A stretch of DNA of 47,252 nt, from NCBI GenBank assembly GCA_016793065.1, contig JAEULV010000072.1:1-47252 (forward strand), read 5' to 3'. This document shows, piece after piece, positions 33,414 through 41,855 of the stretch; the stretch's first letter is position 1; the number at the start of each line of letters is the position of its first letter. Both the position numbers and the translations under genes were made by a program. The DNA is from Hyphomicrobiaceae bacterium (GTDB lineage Bacteria > Pseudomonadota > Alphaproteobacteria > Rhizobiales > Ancalomicrobiaceae). The notes beneath the pieces were generated by a model. It ran no database searches and had not been told where the DNA came from. It worked only from the letters and a program-made list of their open reading frames with translations.

Positions 33414-34250
33414 ATGAATCCGCTTCACCAATCCTACGCGCGTCTGAAGGCCACGGCCGCCCGGGGCCGGCCGGTCGCGGCCGCCATGTCGGCCAACCTG
33501 GAGCGGACCTTGAACGATCCCGAACGGCGTGAACAGGCGGCGGCGTTTTCCGTCCACATCCTCACCGCATCCGGCGCCTTTCTGGCGTTCCTGGCGGCCA
33601 TCGCCGCGATTCAGGGCCATTGGGTGCTGTTCTGGGGCTGGCTCGGCTGCGCGCTGGTGGTCGACGGCATCGACGGCCCGATCGCCCGCAAGCTCAATGT
33701 CGGCGAACGCCTGCCCGACTGGTCGGGCGACTATATCGACATGGTGGTCGACTACGTCACCTATGTCTTCCTGCCGGCGCTGGCGCTCTATCTCGCCGGC
33801 GTCGTGCCCGGCACGCTCGGCATCATCGCCGCCGGAATCATCGTCGTGTCCTCGGCGCTCTACTATGCCGACACCCGGATGAAGCTCGCCGACAACCAGT
33901 TCCGCGGCTTTCCCGTCGTGTGGAACATGGTGGTGTTCGTGCTCGCGGTCATCCAGCCGCACGACTGGTTCGCCTTCGGCGTCATCGTGCTGTGCGGCAT
34001 CCTCACCTTCGTGCCGATTTCGTTCATCCACCCGGTGCGGGTGCGGCGCTGGCGGCCGCTGACGCTGACGGTCACGCTGCTGTGGCTGGTGGCGGCGGCG
34101 CTGGCGCTGTTCCAGGGCATGCGGCCCGGCGATTGGGTCCTCGCCCTGCTTGGCGCAACTTCGACCTATCTGTTCCTCATCGGCGCTGTTATTCAGGCTC
34201 TGGGCAAGCGCGACGTCGCCGACGATTCGACCGGTGATGCCGCGCCGTGA
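33414..34250 (+). CDS. pcs: Phosphatidylcholine synthase (Pcs), CDP-alcohol phosphatidyltransferase family
   Basis: 278 residues with seven or eight transmembrane helices. The CDP-alcohol phosphatidyltransferase signature appears as VDGIDGPIARKLNVGERLPD followed by SGDYIDMVVDYVTY, which holds the DG...AR...D...D metal-binding residues. The form with DGIDGP and the later SALYYADTRMK and IPISFIHP-like segments is that of Pcs, which condenses CDP-diacylglycerol with choline to make phosphatidylcholine in the inner membrane. The enzyme is typical of rhizobia and relatives, where choline comes from the host or medium. No choline transporter is nearby. The ATG at 33414 places the first helix at about residue 45; a Met at residue 25 is an alternative. 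The TerC gene follows 31 bases downstream. Confidence 0.93.
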   Translation: MNPLHQSYARLKATAARGRPVAAAMSANLERTLNDPERREQAAAFSVHILTASGAFLAFLAAIAAIQGHWVLFWGWLGCALVVDGIDGPIARKLNVGERLPDWSGDYIDMVVDYVTYVFLPALALYLAGVVPGTLGIIAAGIIVVSSALYYADTRMKLADNQFRGFPVVWNMVVFVLAVIQPHDWFAFGVIVLCGILTFVPISFIHPVRVRRWRPLTLTVTLLWLVAAALALFQGMRPGDWVLALLGATSTYLFLIGAVIQALGKRDVADDSTGDAAP

Positions 34251-34281
34251 CTGTTCACGCGCAAGACGGAACCGGTAAACG

Positions 34282-35013
34282 ATGATCGAACTCCTGTACG
34301 ACCCGCAGGCTTGGCTGAGCCTTGCAACGCTCACCCTGCTCGAAATCGTGCTCGGCATCGACAATGTCGTGTTCATCTCGGTACTGACCGGCAAGCTGCC
34401 GCCGGACCAGGCCAAGCGTGCCCGCGCCCTCGGCCTCGGGCTGGCGCTCTTGTTCCGCATCGTGCTGTTGATGTTCATCAGCTGGATCGTCGGCCTGACC
34501 GCGACGGTGTTCTCCGCCTTCGGCCACGGGTTCTCGTGGAAGGACCTGATCCTGATCGCCGGCGGCGCCTTCCTGATCTACAAGTCGGTGACCCATATCC
34601 ACGAGGAGATCGAAGAGGATCTCCCGGGTGAAACCGCCGCCCATGCCCCCAACAAGTTCGGCATGGTCGTCGGCCAGATCATCGTCATCGACATCGTCTT
34701 CTCGATCGACAGCATCGTCACCGCCGTTGGCCTGGCCGAGCATGTCGAGATCATGATCACCGCCGTGGTCCTGGCGATGGCCGTCATGTTCATCGCCTCC
34801 GGCCCGGTCGGCGCCTTCATCCAGAAGCACCCGACCACCAAGGTGCTGGCGCTGGCCTTCCTGTTGCTCATCGGCTTTGCCCTGGTCGCCGACGGCATCG
34901 GCTTCCACATCCCGCGCGGCTACATCTACTTCTCCATGGCGTTCGCCGCCGGCGTCGAGGCGATCAACATCGTCACCCGCGCCAAGCGCCGCAAGAAGCA
35001 GCTGCACGACTGA
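34282..35013 (+). CDS. TerC family membrane protein
   Basis: 243 residues with about seven transmembrane helices. The family motif LEIVLGIDNVVFISVLTGKL is near the start, and its second copy VIDIVFSIDSIVTAVGLA is in the middle; each carries an Asp inside a helix that should bind a metal ion. TerC proteins export manganese or act in metal insertion and tellurite resistance. In alphaproteobacteria the usual role is Mn2+ efflux or metallation of exported proteins. There are no tellurite-resistance neighbours. I see no yybP-ykoY manganese riboswitch in the 31-base gap upstream. The C-terminal KRRKKQ is cytoplasmic. Start ATG 34282. Confidence 0.9.
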   Translation: MIELLYDPQAWLSLATLTLLEIVLGIDNVVFISVLTGKLPPDQAKRARALGLGLALLFRIVLLMFISWIVGLTATVFSAFGHGFSWKDLILIAGGAFLIYKSVTHIHEEIEEDLPGETAAHAPNKFGMVVGQIIVIDIVFSIDSIVTAVGLAEHVEIMITAVVLAMAVMFIASGPVGAFIQKHPTTKVLALAFLLLIGFALVADGIGFHIPRGYIYFSMAFAAGVEAINIVTRAKRRKKQLHD

Positions 35014-35069
35014 CACGCCTCCCGCCCGGGACCGGCCGCGCGCACCAGCACGGCCGGCCCGGAGCCAAG

Positions 35070-35097
35070 CGATCCGATGCGGGCGGCGCGGCGTAAA
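35070..35097 (+). promoter_or_regulatory. Weak candidate for a group-ECF11 (RpoE/ChrR) promoter before photolyase
   Basis: CGATC and TAAA are separated by 19 bases, 34 bases before the photolyase ATG. The published form for singlet-oxygen sigma factor promoters is close to TGATC-N18-TAAG. The match is imperfect, and I list it only because photolyase is a known member of that regulon. Confidence 0.2.
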
Positions 35098-35130
35098 CCG
35101 CCCTGCCCGCCGCCTTTTCGGAACGCCGCC

Positions 35131-36594
35131 ATGACCGCCGCCACCCATCTCGTCTGGCTCCGCAACGACCTGCGGATCGCCGACAATCCCGCGCTCGCCG
35201 CCGCGGCCGACGGCGAAGCCCGCGTCGTCGCCTGCTTTGTCCTCGACGAGCACAGCCCCGGCCTGCGCCCGCTCGGCGGCGCATCGCGCTGGTGGCTGCA
35301 TCATTCGCTCACCCGCCTTGCCGAGGCCCTCGACCGGCGCGGCATCGCGCTGGTGCTGCGGCGCGGCGCGGCGACAGACGTCGTGCCGGCACTGGCGCGG
35401 GCGCTCGGCGCAACGCGGGTCGACTGGAGCCGCCGCTATGGCGGCGCCGAGATCGCCGTCGACAAGGCCGTCAAGGCGCGGCTGCGGCAGGACGGCATCG
35501 AGGCGGCGTCGCACAATGGCGCCCTCCTCTACGAACCGTGGACGGTCAAGACCAAGACCGGCGAGTTCTTCAAGGTCTTTACCCCGTTTGCCCGTTCGGC
35601 GCGCGCGGGCGGCGAGCCAGCCGCGCCCCCGCCGGCGCTTGTCCCGCGCCCGATCGCCGGCAGGCCAACCGTCGCCATCGAGACCGACAGCCTCGACGAC
35701 TGGCGCCTGCTGCCGAGGGCGCCCGACTGGGCCGGCGGCCTGCGCGCGACGTGGCAACCGGGCGAGGATGGCGCCATCGCCCGGCTCGCCGCCTTCCTCG
35801 ATGCCGGGCTCAGGGGCTATGCCGATGGCCGCGACCGGCCCGACCAGGGCTTCACCTCGCGGCTGTCGCCGCATCTGGCCTTCGGCGAGATTTCGCCGCG
35901 CACGGTCTGGCATGCGGCGGCGGCCCGGCTTGACGGGTTGGGCGGCGAACCCGTGCCGGCCCGCGACGTCGAGAAGTTCCACTCCGAGCTGATGTGGCGG
36001 GAATTCTCCCACCATCTGCTCTATCACCGCCCGGACCTCGCCACCGTCAACTTCCAGCCCCGCTTCGACCATTTCCCCTGGAATGGCGACCCCGCCGCGC
36101 TCGCCCGCTGGCAAGCCGGCCAGACCGGCTACCCGATCGTCGATGCCGGCATGCGCCAGTTGTGGCAGACCGGCTACATGCACAACCGGGTGCGGATGAT
36201 CGTCGGCTCGCTCCTGGTCAAGCACCTGCTGATCGACTGGCGCGCCGGCGAGCGCTGGTTCTGGGATACGCTGGTTGATGCCGACGCCGCCAACAATGCC
36301 GCCGGCTGGCAATGGATCGCCGGCTCCGGCGCCGATGCCGCGCCGTATTTCCGCGTGTTCAACCCGATCCTGCAGGGCGAGAAGTTCGACCCCGACGGCG
36401 CCTATGTCGCCCGCTACGTGCCGGAACTGGCCCGCCTGCCGGCAAGCGTCATCCAGAAGCCATGGACCGCGTCGCCGCAGACCCTGCATGCCGCCGGCGT
36501 CCGCCTGGGCGAAAGCTATCCGCGCCCGGTGGTCGACCACGACAAGGGCCGCGCCCGCGCCCTTGCCGCCTTCGCGGCCTTGCAGGACGCCTGA
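35131..36594 (+). CDS. phr: Deoxyribodipyrimidine photolyase (class I CPD photolyase)
   Basis: 487 residues. The N-terminal antenna domain begins HLVWLRNDLRIADNPALAAA, typical of the photolyase/cryptochrome family. The FAD-binding C-domain contains YMHNRVRMIVGSLLVKHLL, DADAANNAAGWQWIAGSG and YFRVFNPILQGEKFDP, with the Asn in NAAGW that marks repair-active enzymes. It splits UV-made cyclobutane pyrimidine dimers using blue light. Whether the antenna binds MTHF or a deazaflavin is not readable. ATG 35131 starts directly at the first strand. Photolyase is one of the genes controlled by the RpoE/ChrR singlet-oxygen response in Rhodobacter, and the next genes fit the same response. 120 bases separate it from the FAD oxidoreductase gene. 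Confidence 0.95.
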   Translation: MTAATHLVWLRNDLRIADNPALAAAADGEARVVACFVLDEHSPGLRPLGGASRWWLHHSLTRLAEALDRRGIALVLRRGAATDVVPALARALGATRVDWSRRYGGAEIAVDKAVKARLRQDGIEAASHNGALLYEPWTVKTKTGEFFKVFTPFARSARAGGEPAAPPPALVPRPIAGRPTVAIETDSLDDWRLLPRAPDWAGGLRATWQPGEDGAIARLAAFLDAGLRGYADGRDRPDQGFTSRLSPHLAFGEISPRTVWHAAAARLDGLGGEPVPARDVEKFHSELMWREFSHHLLYHRPDLATVNFQPRFDHFPWNGDPAALARWQAGQTGYPIVDAGMRQLWQTGYMHNRVRMIVGSLLVKHLLIDWRAGERWFWDTLVDADAANNAAGWQWIAGSGADAAPYFRVFNPILQGEKFDPDGAYVARYVPELARLPASVIQKPWTASPQTLHAAGVRLGESYPRPVVDHDKGRARALAAFAALQDA

Positions 36595-36714
36595 CCGGCC
36601 CTTGCCGTCGACTGCCCCGACACCGGCCGATGGTGACATTTTCGTGAAGCCGCAAAACCGATTGGCGCCAACCCGAGTATCTCTCCCTTGAGTGCATCTT
36701 GCGGAGGGTTGAGG

Positions 36715-38115
36715 ATGAGGATCGCGATCGTCGGGTCCGGGGTAGCTGGCAACGCGGCCGCGTGGGCGCTGGCGCGCGCGCCGGGGCAGGCTCGCGAGGT
36801 CGTGCTCTACGAGAAGGACCCGCGCGCCGGCGGCCACGCCCACACGATCGACATCGACTATGACGGCGAGCGCGTTGCCGTCGATCTCGGCTTCATCGTC
36901 TACAACACGCTGAACTATCCCAACCTGGTGGCGCTGTTCGATCAACTCGGCGTCGCCACCAAGCCAAGCTCCATGGGCTTTGCCGTCTCCGTCGATGGCG
37001 GCAAGCGCGAGTGGAAGGGCGACGACCGGATGCTCTCCGGCCTGATCGCCCGTCGGCGCAATCTGATCTCGCCGCGCTTCTGGCTGATGATCGCCGAAAT
37101 CCTGCGCTTCAACCGGCTGGCGATCCGCGATCGTGCCCGTGGCGACATCGGCGGCATGAGCCTCGGCGCCTGGCTGACGCGCCACCGGTTCAAAGGACGC
37201 TTCCTCTCGGACTATCTGCTGCCGATGGGCGCCGCCATCTGGTCGATGCCGACCGATGCCATGCTGCGGTTTCCGGCCGAGAGCTTCATCGGATTCTTCG
37301 ATAATCACCGCCTGCTGCATTTCGACCGGCCGGTGTGGCGCACGGTCGACGGCGGCAGCCGCAGCTATGTGAAGCGCCTCCTCGACGACGTCGCCGGCCG
37401 GCTGGAACTGCGGCTGGGGCGGGCGGTGACGCAGGTGGAGCGCGACGGCGGCTCGGTCTTCGTCTCCGACGCGAGCGGCGCCCGCGAGCGCTTCGACCAT
37501 GTGATCCTCGCCGGCCACAGCGACCAGATGCTGGCGGTGCTGGCCGATCCGAGCGCCGCCGAGCAGGCGACGCTCGGGGCCATCCGCTACCGCGACAACC
37601 GCGTCTACCTGCACCGCGACCCGGCCTTGATGCCGAAGCGGCGCGCCGCCTGGGCGGCGTGGAACTTCCTCGCCCGCACCGCACCGGAAGCCGGCAAGGC
37701 CGATGCCGCCGTCAGCTATTCGATGAACCTGCTGCAGGGCATCCCGGATCGGCTGCCGCTGTTCGTCAGCCTGAACCCGCCCGCCCCGCCGGCGCCGCAC
37801 CTGACCTTCCACAGCTTCGTCACCGGCCATCCGCAGTTCGATGCCGACGCGATCGAGGCGCAGGCCCGCCTCGGCGACCTGCAGGGCGGCCGCAACACCT
37901 GGTATTGCGGCGCCTGGGCCGGCCACGGCTTCCACGAGGACGGCCTCAAGGCCGGGCTCGACGTCGCTGAGCGTCTGGGGGCTTCGATCCCCTGGCGCGT
38001 CGCCGGCGGCGCGAAAACAAACGCCGAAGGCGCGAAAATGGGTTCCGACGGCCCGGCAACCGACGCCCGCGACGACGACGCAACCGCGCCAGCCATGGCG
38101 GAGGCGGCCGAATGA
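36715..38115 (+). CDS. FAD-dependent amine-oxidase-like oxidoreductase (candidate fatty acyl desaturase UfaD)
   Basis: 466 residues. The dinucleotide-binding motif IVGSGVAGNAAAWALA is at the N-terminus, followed by EKDPRAGGHAHTI and DLGFIVYNT, which is the pattern of flavoproteins in operons with DUF1365 and cyclopropane-synthase-like genes. The C-terminus ends after GAWAGHGFHEDGLKAGLDVA, the closing FAD motif, and then has a 40-residue disordered tail rich in Asp, Ala and Lys. In Rhodobacter and Rhodopseudomonas a flavoprotein of this locus (UfaD) desaturates a methylated phospholipid acyl chain to a diene; I infer the same here. GGAGGG lies upstream of ATG 36715. The stop overlaps the next ATG (ATGA). 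Confidence 0.82.
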   Translation: MRIAIVGSGVAGNAAAWALARAPGQAREVVLYEKDPRAGGHAHTIDIDYDGERVAVDLGFIVYNTLNYPNLVALFDQLGVATKPSSMGFAVSVDGGKREWKGDDRMLSGLIARRRNLISPRFWLMIAEILRFNRLAIRDRARGDIGGMSLGAWLTRHRFKGRFLSDYLLPMGAAIWSMPTDAMLRFPAESFIGFFDNHRLLHFDRPVWRTVDGGSRSYVKRLLDDVAGRLELRLGRAVTQVERDGGSVFVSDASGARERFDHVILAGHSDQMLAVLADPSAAEQATLGAIRYRDNRVYLHRDPALMPKRRAAWAAWNFLARTAPEAGKADAAVSYSMNLLQGIPDRLPLFVSLNPPAPPAPHLTFHSFVTGHPQFDADAIEAQARLGDLQGGRNTWYCGAWAGHGFHEDGLKAGLDVAERLGASIPWRVAGGAKTNAEGAKMGSDGPATDARDDDATAPAMAEAAE

Positions 38116-38990
38116 GCCTCGCCATCCCCACCACCCTCGCCGGCAATGGTCCGATGCCGGATGCCCCGGCCTCGCTCTATGTCGGACTGGTGATGCATGC
38201 GCGGATGAAACCGGTCGCGCACCGCTTTTCCTACAAGGTGTTCAACCTGCTGATCGATCTCGACCGGCTCGGCGACGCCGGCCGGCTCTCCTGGGCGTTC
38301 GGCGTCGATCGGCCCGGGCTGATCTCGTTCCACCAGCGCGACCACGGCGCCGGCCGCGCCGGCCGGCGCGACGCCACCTTGCGCGATCACGTCGACCGGC
38401 TCCTCGCCGCCGCCGGCGTCGCCCGCCCGGCGCGGGTGCGGCTTCTCGCCTATCCGCGCGTGTTCGGCTTCGTCTTCAATCCGATCTCGGTCTATTTCGC
38501 CGACGATGCCGACGGCCGGCCGCTGGCCCTGATCTACGAGGTCCGCAACACCTTCGGCGAGATGCACACCTATGTCGCGCCGCTCCAGCCGGGAGATCTC
38601 GGCCCGGAGGGCATCCGTCAGGAGCGGGCGAAACTGTTCTACGTCTCCCCCTTTGTCGACATGGACGCCCGCTACCGCTTTCGCATCCTGCCGCCGGGCG
38701 AGGGCGTGCGCCTGCGCATTCTCGAGACCGATGCCGACGGCCCGCTGCTGGCGGCGAGCTTCGCCGGCGCCCGCGCCGCGCTGTCGACCGCCACCATCGC
38801 CCGGCTGCTGATCCGCCTGCCCTTGCTGACGCTGAAGGTCGTCGCCGGCATCCATTGGGAAGCGGCGAGGCTCTGGTTCAAGGGCGTGCGCTTCTTCCAC
38901 CGGCCGAAACACCCCGGCTCCGCCTCGATCGGTGGCCGCGTGCTGCCGACCGTCGCCCCTGACTTCGCCGAAGCCGACGCCGCGCGCTGA
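38112..38990 (+). CDS. DUF1365 family protein (candidate UfaO-type partner)
   Basis: 292 residues of the DUF1365 family, recognised by MHARMKPVAHRFSYKVFNLL at the N-terminus and YPRVFGFVFNPISVYF in the middle, then VRNTFGEMHTYV and KLFYVSPFVDMDARYRF. The conserved His and Tyr residues could bind iron or a lipid head group, but no structure-based reaction is established to my knowledge. It overlaps the FAD oxidoreductase gene by four bases, so the two proteins are made together. In furan-fatty-acid loci of alphaproteobacteria one of the three proteins (UfaO) inserts an oxygen from O2 into the acyl chain; this one is a candidate by context. The C-terminal helices near 225-260 may touch the membrane. 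Confidence 0.82.
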   Translation: MSLAIPTTLAGNGPMPDAPASLYVGLVMHARMKPVAHRFSYKVFNLLIDLDRLGDAGRLSWAFGVDRPGLISFHQRDHGAGRAGRRDATLRDHVDRLLAAAGVARPARVRLLAYPRVFGFVFNPISVYFADDADGRPLALIYEVRNTFGEMHTYVAPLQPGDLGPEGIRQERAKLFYVSPFVDMDARYRFRILPPGEGVRLRILETDADGPLLAASFAGARAALSTATIARLLIRLPLLTLKVVAGIHWEAARLWFKGVRFFHRPKHPGSASIGGRVLPTVAPDFAEADAAR

Positions 38991-39049
38991 TCCGCCCCCC
39001 ATCCCCCGCCGCCGCCATCCCCCGCTGCCTCCTTCCGACGGAACCCACA

Positions 39050-40315
39050 ATGACCGACCTTGCCTCCGCCAGCTTCCCCCCACTCGATCCGGCGCGCGTC
39101 CTCAGCCTGACCCGGGCGAATTTCCGCGAGATGACCCGGGCGATGAGCCTGACGGCGCGGGCCGTGCTGAAGGGGGCGCTGGTCGTCGAGATCGGCGCGC
39201 TGGCGATCACCTTCCCCAACGGCCAGGCTTTCGGCATCGAGGGCGCCCGCCCCGGTCCCCGCGCCGTCGTGCATGTCCATGACGAGCGGGTGGTGCGCCG
39301 GGTGCTGCTGCGCGGAGATCTCGCCTTCCATGAGGGCTATGTCGACGGCGCCTGGTCGAGCCCCGACGTCACGGCGGTGCTGGAGCTGTTCGCCCGCAAC
39401 AGCGACATCATCGACCGGCATCTGTCGGCGAGCCGGCTGGTGCGCCTCGGCTTCCGGCTCAAGCACTGGCTCAACCGCAATTCCCGCGCCGGCTCGAAGC
39501 GCAACATCTCGGCCCACTACGATCTCGGCAATGCGTTCTACAGCCGCTGGCTCGACCCGGGCATGACCTATTCGTCGGCGCTGTTCGAAAACGGCGAGAC
39601 CGACCTTGCCGCCGGCCAAACCGCCAAGTATCGCCACATCGCCGAGATGGCCGGCATCCGCCCCGGCGACCACGTGCTGGAAATCGGCTGCGGCTGGGGC
39701 GGCTTTGCCGAATTCGCGGCGCGTGAATATGGCGCCCGCGTGACCGGGCTGACCATCAGCCGCGAGCAGCTGGCCTATGCGAGAGCGCGGATCGACGCCG
39801 CCGGACTTGCCGACCGGGTGGAGCTGAAGTTCCAGGACTATCGCGACGAGACCGGGCGCTACGACCGCATCGTCTCGATCGAAATGTTCGAGGCGGTCGG
39901 CGAGCGCTGGTGGCAGCCGTATTTCGACATCCTCGCCCGCTGCCTGAAGCCGGGCGGCCGCGCCGCGCTGCAGGTCATCTGCATTCAGGAGCGCTTCTTC
40001 GAGGCCTATCGCGCCAAGCCCGACTTCATCCAGCACTATGTGTTTCCCGGCGGCATGTTGCCGACTTCCACCGCCTTGCGGCAATTGTCGGGAGTGGCCG
40101 GACTTGTGTTGACAGGCGAACGCGAGTTCGGGCAGGACTACGCGGCGACTGTTCGGGCCTGGCGGCAGGCGTTCCTCGCCGCGTGGCCCGAGATCGCACC
40201 CTTGGGGTTCGACGAGCGTTTCAAGCGGTTGTGGGCATATTATCTTCACTATTGTGAAGCAGGCTTCGCCGCTGGAAACATCGACGTTCGTCAAGTCGCC
40301 TTCGAACGCGTGTGA
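39050..40315 (+). CDS. Cyclopropane-fatty-acyl-phospholipid synthase family methyltransferase (candidate UfaM)
   Basis: 421 residues. The SAM-binding motif VLEIGCGWGGFAEFAAREYG is at about 205, with the preceding SAHYDLGNAFYSRWLD typical of Cfa, then SIEMFEAVG and YVFPGGMLPTSTALR. The closing YYLHYCEAGFAAGNIDVRQV is also conserved. It transfers a methyl carbon from SAM to a double bond in phospholipid acyl chains in the membrane. Because it follows an FAD oxidoreductase and a DUF1365 gene, it more likely belongs to the RSP1091/UfaM type, which makes an 11-methyl-12-trans-unsaturated chain, than to true cyclopropane synthase. Only comparison or chemistry would separate these. ATG 39050 is 59 bases after the DUF1365 stop, in a C-rich gap with no promoter I can see. 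Confidence 0.88.
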   Translation: MTDLASASFPPLDPARVLSLTRANFREMTRAMSLTARAVLKGALVVEIGALAITFPNGQAFGIEGARPGPRAVVHVHDERVVRRVLLRGDLAFHEGYVDGAWSSPDVTAVLELFARNSDIIDRHLSASRLVRLGFRLKHWLNRNSRAGSKRNISAHYDLGNAFYSRWLDPGMTYSSALFENGETDLAAGQTAKYRHIAEMAGIRPGDHVLEIGCGWGGFAEFAAREYGARVTGLTISREQLAYARARIDAAGLADRVELKFQDYRDETGRYDRIVSIEMFEAVGERWWQPYFDILARCLKPGGRAALQVICIQERFFEAYRAKPDFIQHYVFPGGMLPTSTALRQLSGVAGLVLTGEREFGQDYAATVRAWRQAFLAAWPEIAPLGFDERFKRLWAYYLHYCEAGFAAGNIDVRQVAFERV

Positions 40316-40383
40316 CGTCCTTTCAGCCGCCGGGCGCCTGAGCATTGCCATTCGGGCCGGCTCTCGTCCCTCAGGAGATCCGC

Positions 40384-41808
40384 TTGTCGACTGCTCCCCA
40401 GGTGTCCGCTTCCCCGCGCTTTTCAGCGACGCAGATCGCGATCTTCTCGCTCCCCGCCCTGCCCCTCGCCGCCCTGCAATTGCCACTCTACATCAACGTT
40501 CCGGCCTACTACACCGGCGTTCTCGGCATCACCGCGCAGATGGTGGGTTACGCGTTGATCGCCGCCCGGCTGATCGATGCGGTCATGGATCCGATGCTCG
40601 GCATCTGGGCCGACCGCATCCATTCTCCCTACGGACGGCGCCACACGTTCTTCCTCGGCTCGATCTTCTTCACCACCCCGGCGGCGATCCTGCTGTTCAT
40701 GCCGGACTGGTTCATGCCGCTCATCGGCCTCGATCCGGTCAAGCACGGGTTCTGGTACCTGCTCTTCGCCGCCGCCTGCCTGTCGGTCGGCTATACCGCC
40801 ACCTTCCTGCCCTACACCTCGTGGATGGCGGAAATGTCGGGCGATTATGACGAGCGCTCGCGCTTCGCCGCCGGACGCGAGGTTTCGATCATCACCGGCA
40901 CATTGCTGGCCGCCGGCGTGCCGCTGTTCATGACCAAGGTCATCGGTCTCGACAGCCCGCACACGGCGCTGACGACCCTGGCGGTGTTCATCGGAATATT
41001 GCTGCCGCTCGCCGCCATCGTCATGGCCCGCAACACGCCGGAACCGACGAACTACACCGTGCACGAGGTGAAGTTCGTCGAAGGCCTGCGCTACATGTGG
41101 AAGAACAAGCTGTTCGTGCGGCTTGCCACGGCCTTCCTGTTCAACGTCTTCGCCAACGGCCTGCCGGCGACGCTGCTGGCGTTCTTCGCCTCGGCGGTGC
41201 TGAAGGACCCGGGCGCCTTCCAGGTGCTGCTGGCGCTCTATTTCGTCTCCGGCCTTGCCGGCGTCGTCATCTGGCTGCCGCTCGCCAAGCGGGTCGGCAA
41301 ACACCGCACGTGGTGCCTGGCCATGGGACTTGCCTGCTGCGCCTTCATCTGGTCGCCGCTGCTCGGACCGGGCGACACCATCTGGTTCGGCGTCATCCTC
41401 GTCGTCGCCGGCCTGTCGCTCGCCGCCGACCTGATCCTGCCGCTGTCGATGCAGGCCGACGTCATCGACGCCGACACCGCCACCTCCGGCGAACAACGCT
41501 CGGGCCTGTATTTCGCCGTTTGGCAGCTTCTCAACAAGCTGGCGCTGGCGGGAACCGCCGTGTCGCTGATCATCCTCGGCTATCTCGGCTTCGATGCCCA
41601 CGCTGCCAAGGCCAACCCGCTGATGCAGCAGCCGGCCCATGCCATCTGGGCGCTGGAGATCCTGTTTGCCGTCGTGCCGGTGGTGTTGAAGCTGATTGCC
41701 GTGTCGATGATCTGGAACTTCCCGCTCGGCCGCGAGGAACAGCACGAGCTGCGCGCGAAGATCGAGAAGACCGCCGAGGCCGAGGGCGTCATCCCGCACC
41801 GCGACTGA
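40384..41808 (+). CDS. MFS transporter of the glycoside-pentoside-hexuronide (GPH) cation symporter type
   Basis: 474 residues with about twelve transmembrane helices. The segment LIDAVMDPMLGIWADR followed by SPYGRRHTFFLGS is the conserved loop of GPH symporters, and a shorter copy (LPLAKRVGKHRTWCLAMGL) lies in the second half. GPH members usually bring in sugars with Na+ or H+, but a homologue lies in the singlet-oxygen locus of Rhodobacter, where the substrate is unknown. TTG 40384 is the start: AGGAG is 6 bases upstream. Another TTG at 40345 has no such site. It follows the Cfa-like gene by 68 bases on the same strand and is probably the last gene of that unit, convergent with the dehydrogenase gene. 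Confidence 0.88.
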   Translation: MSTAPQVSASPRFSATQIAIFSLPALPLAALQLPLYINVPAYYTGVLGITAQMVGYALIAARLIDAVMDPMLGIWADRIHSPYGRRHTFFLGSIFFTTPAAILLFMPDWFMPLIGLDPVKHGFWYLLFAAACLSVGYTATFLPYTSWMAEMSGDYDERSRFAAGREVSIITGTLLAAGVPLFMTKVIGLDSPHTALTTLAVFIGILLPLAAIVMARNTPEPTNYTVHEVKFVEGLRYMWKNKLFVRLATAFLFNVFANGLPATLLAFFASAVLKDPGAFQVLLALYFVSGLAGVVIWLPLAKRVGKHRTWCLAMGLACCAFIWSPLLGPGDTIWFGVILVVAGLSLAADLILPLSMQADVIDADTATSGEQRSGLYFAVWQLLNKLALAGTAVSLIILGYLGFDAHAAKANPLMQQPAHAIWALEILFAVVPVVLKLIAVSMIWNFPLGREEQHELRAKIEKTAEAEGVIPHRD

Positions 41809-41833
41809 GTCGGGCGCAACGACCCCGGCAAGA

Positions 41834-41851
41834 CCGGCGCCAGTGCGCCGG
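41834..41851. terminator. Hairpin between convergent transporter and dehydrogenase genes
   Basis: A perfect 7-bp stem CCGGCGC/GCGCCGG with a CAGT loop lies in the 47-base gap. There is no T-run on either strand, so it is at best a partial, two-way terminator. Confidence 0.35.
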
Positions 41852-41855
41852 CAGG

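Noticed and set aside
34255..37935. 1226-codon minus-strand frame across TerC, photolyase and the FAD oxidoreductase
   Set aside because: Three well-recognised plus-strand proteins lie in the same bases; the minus frame has no family similarity and is a codon-bias shadow.
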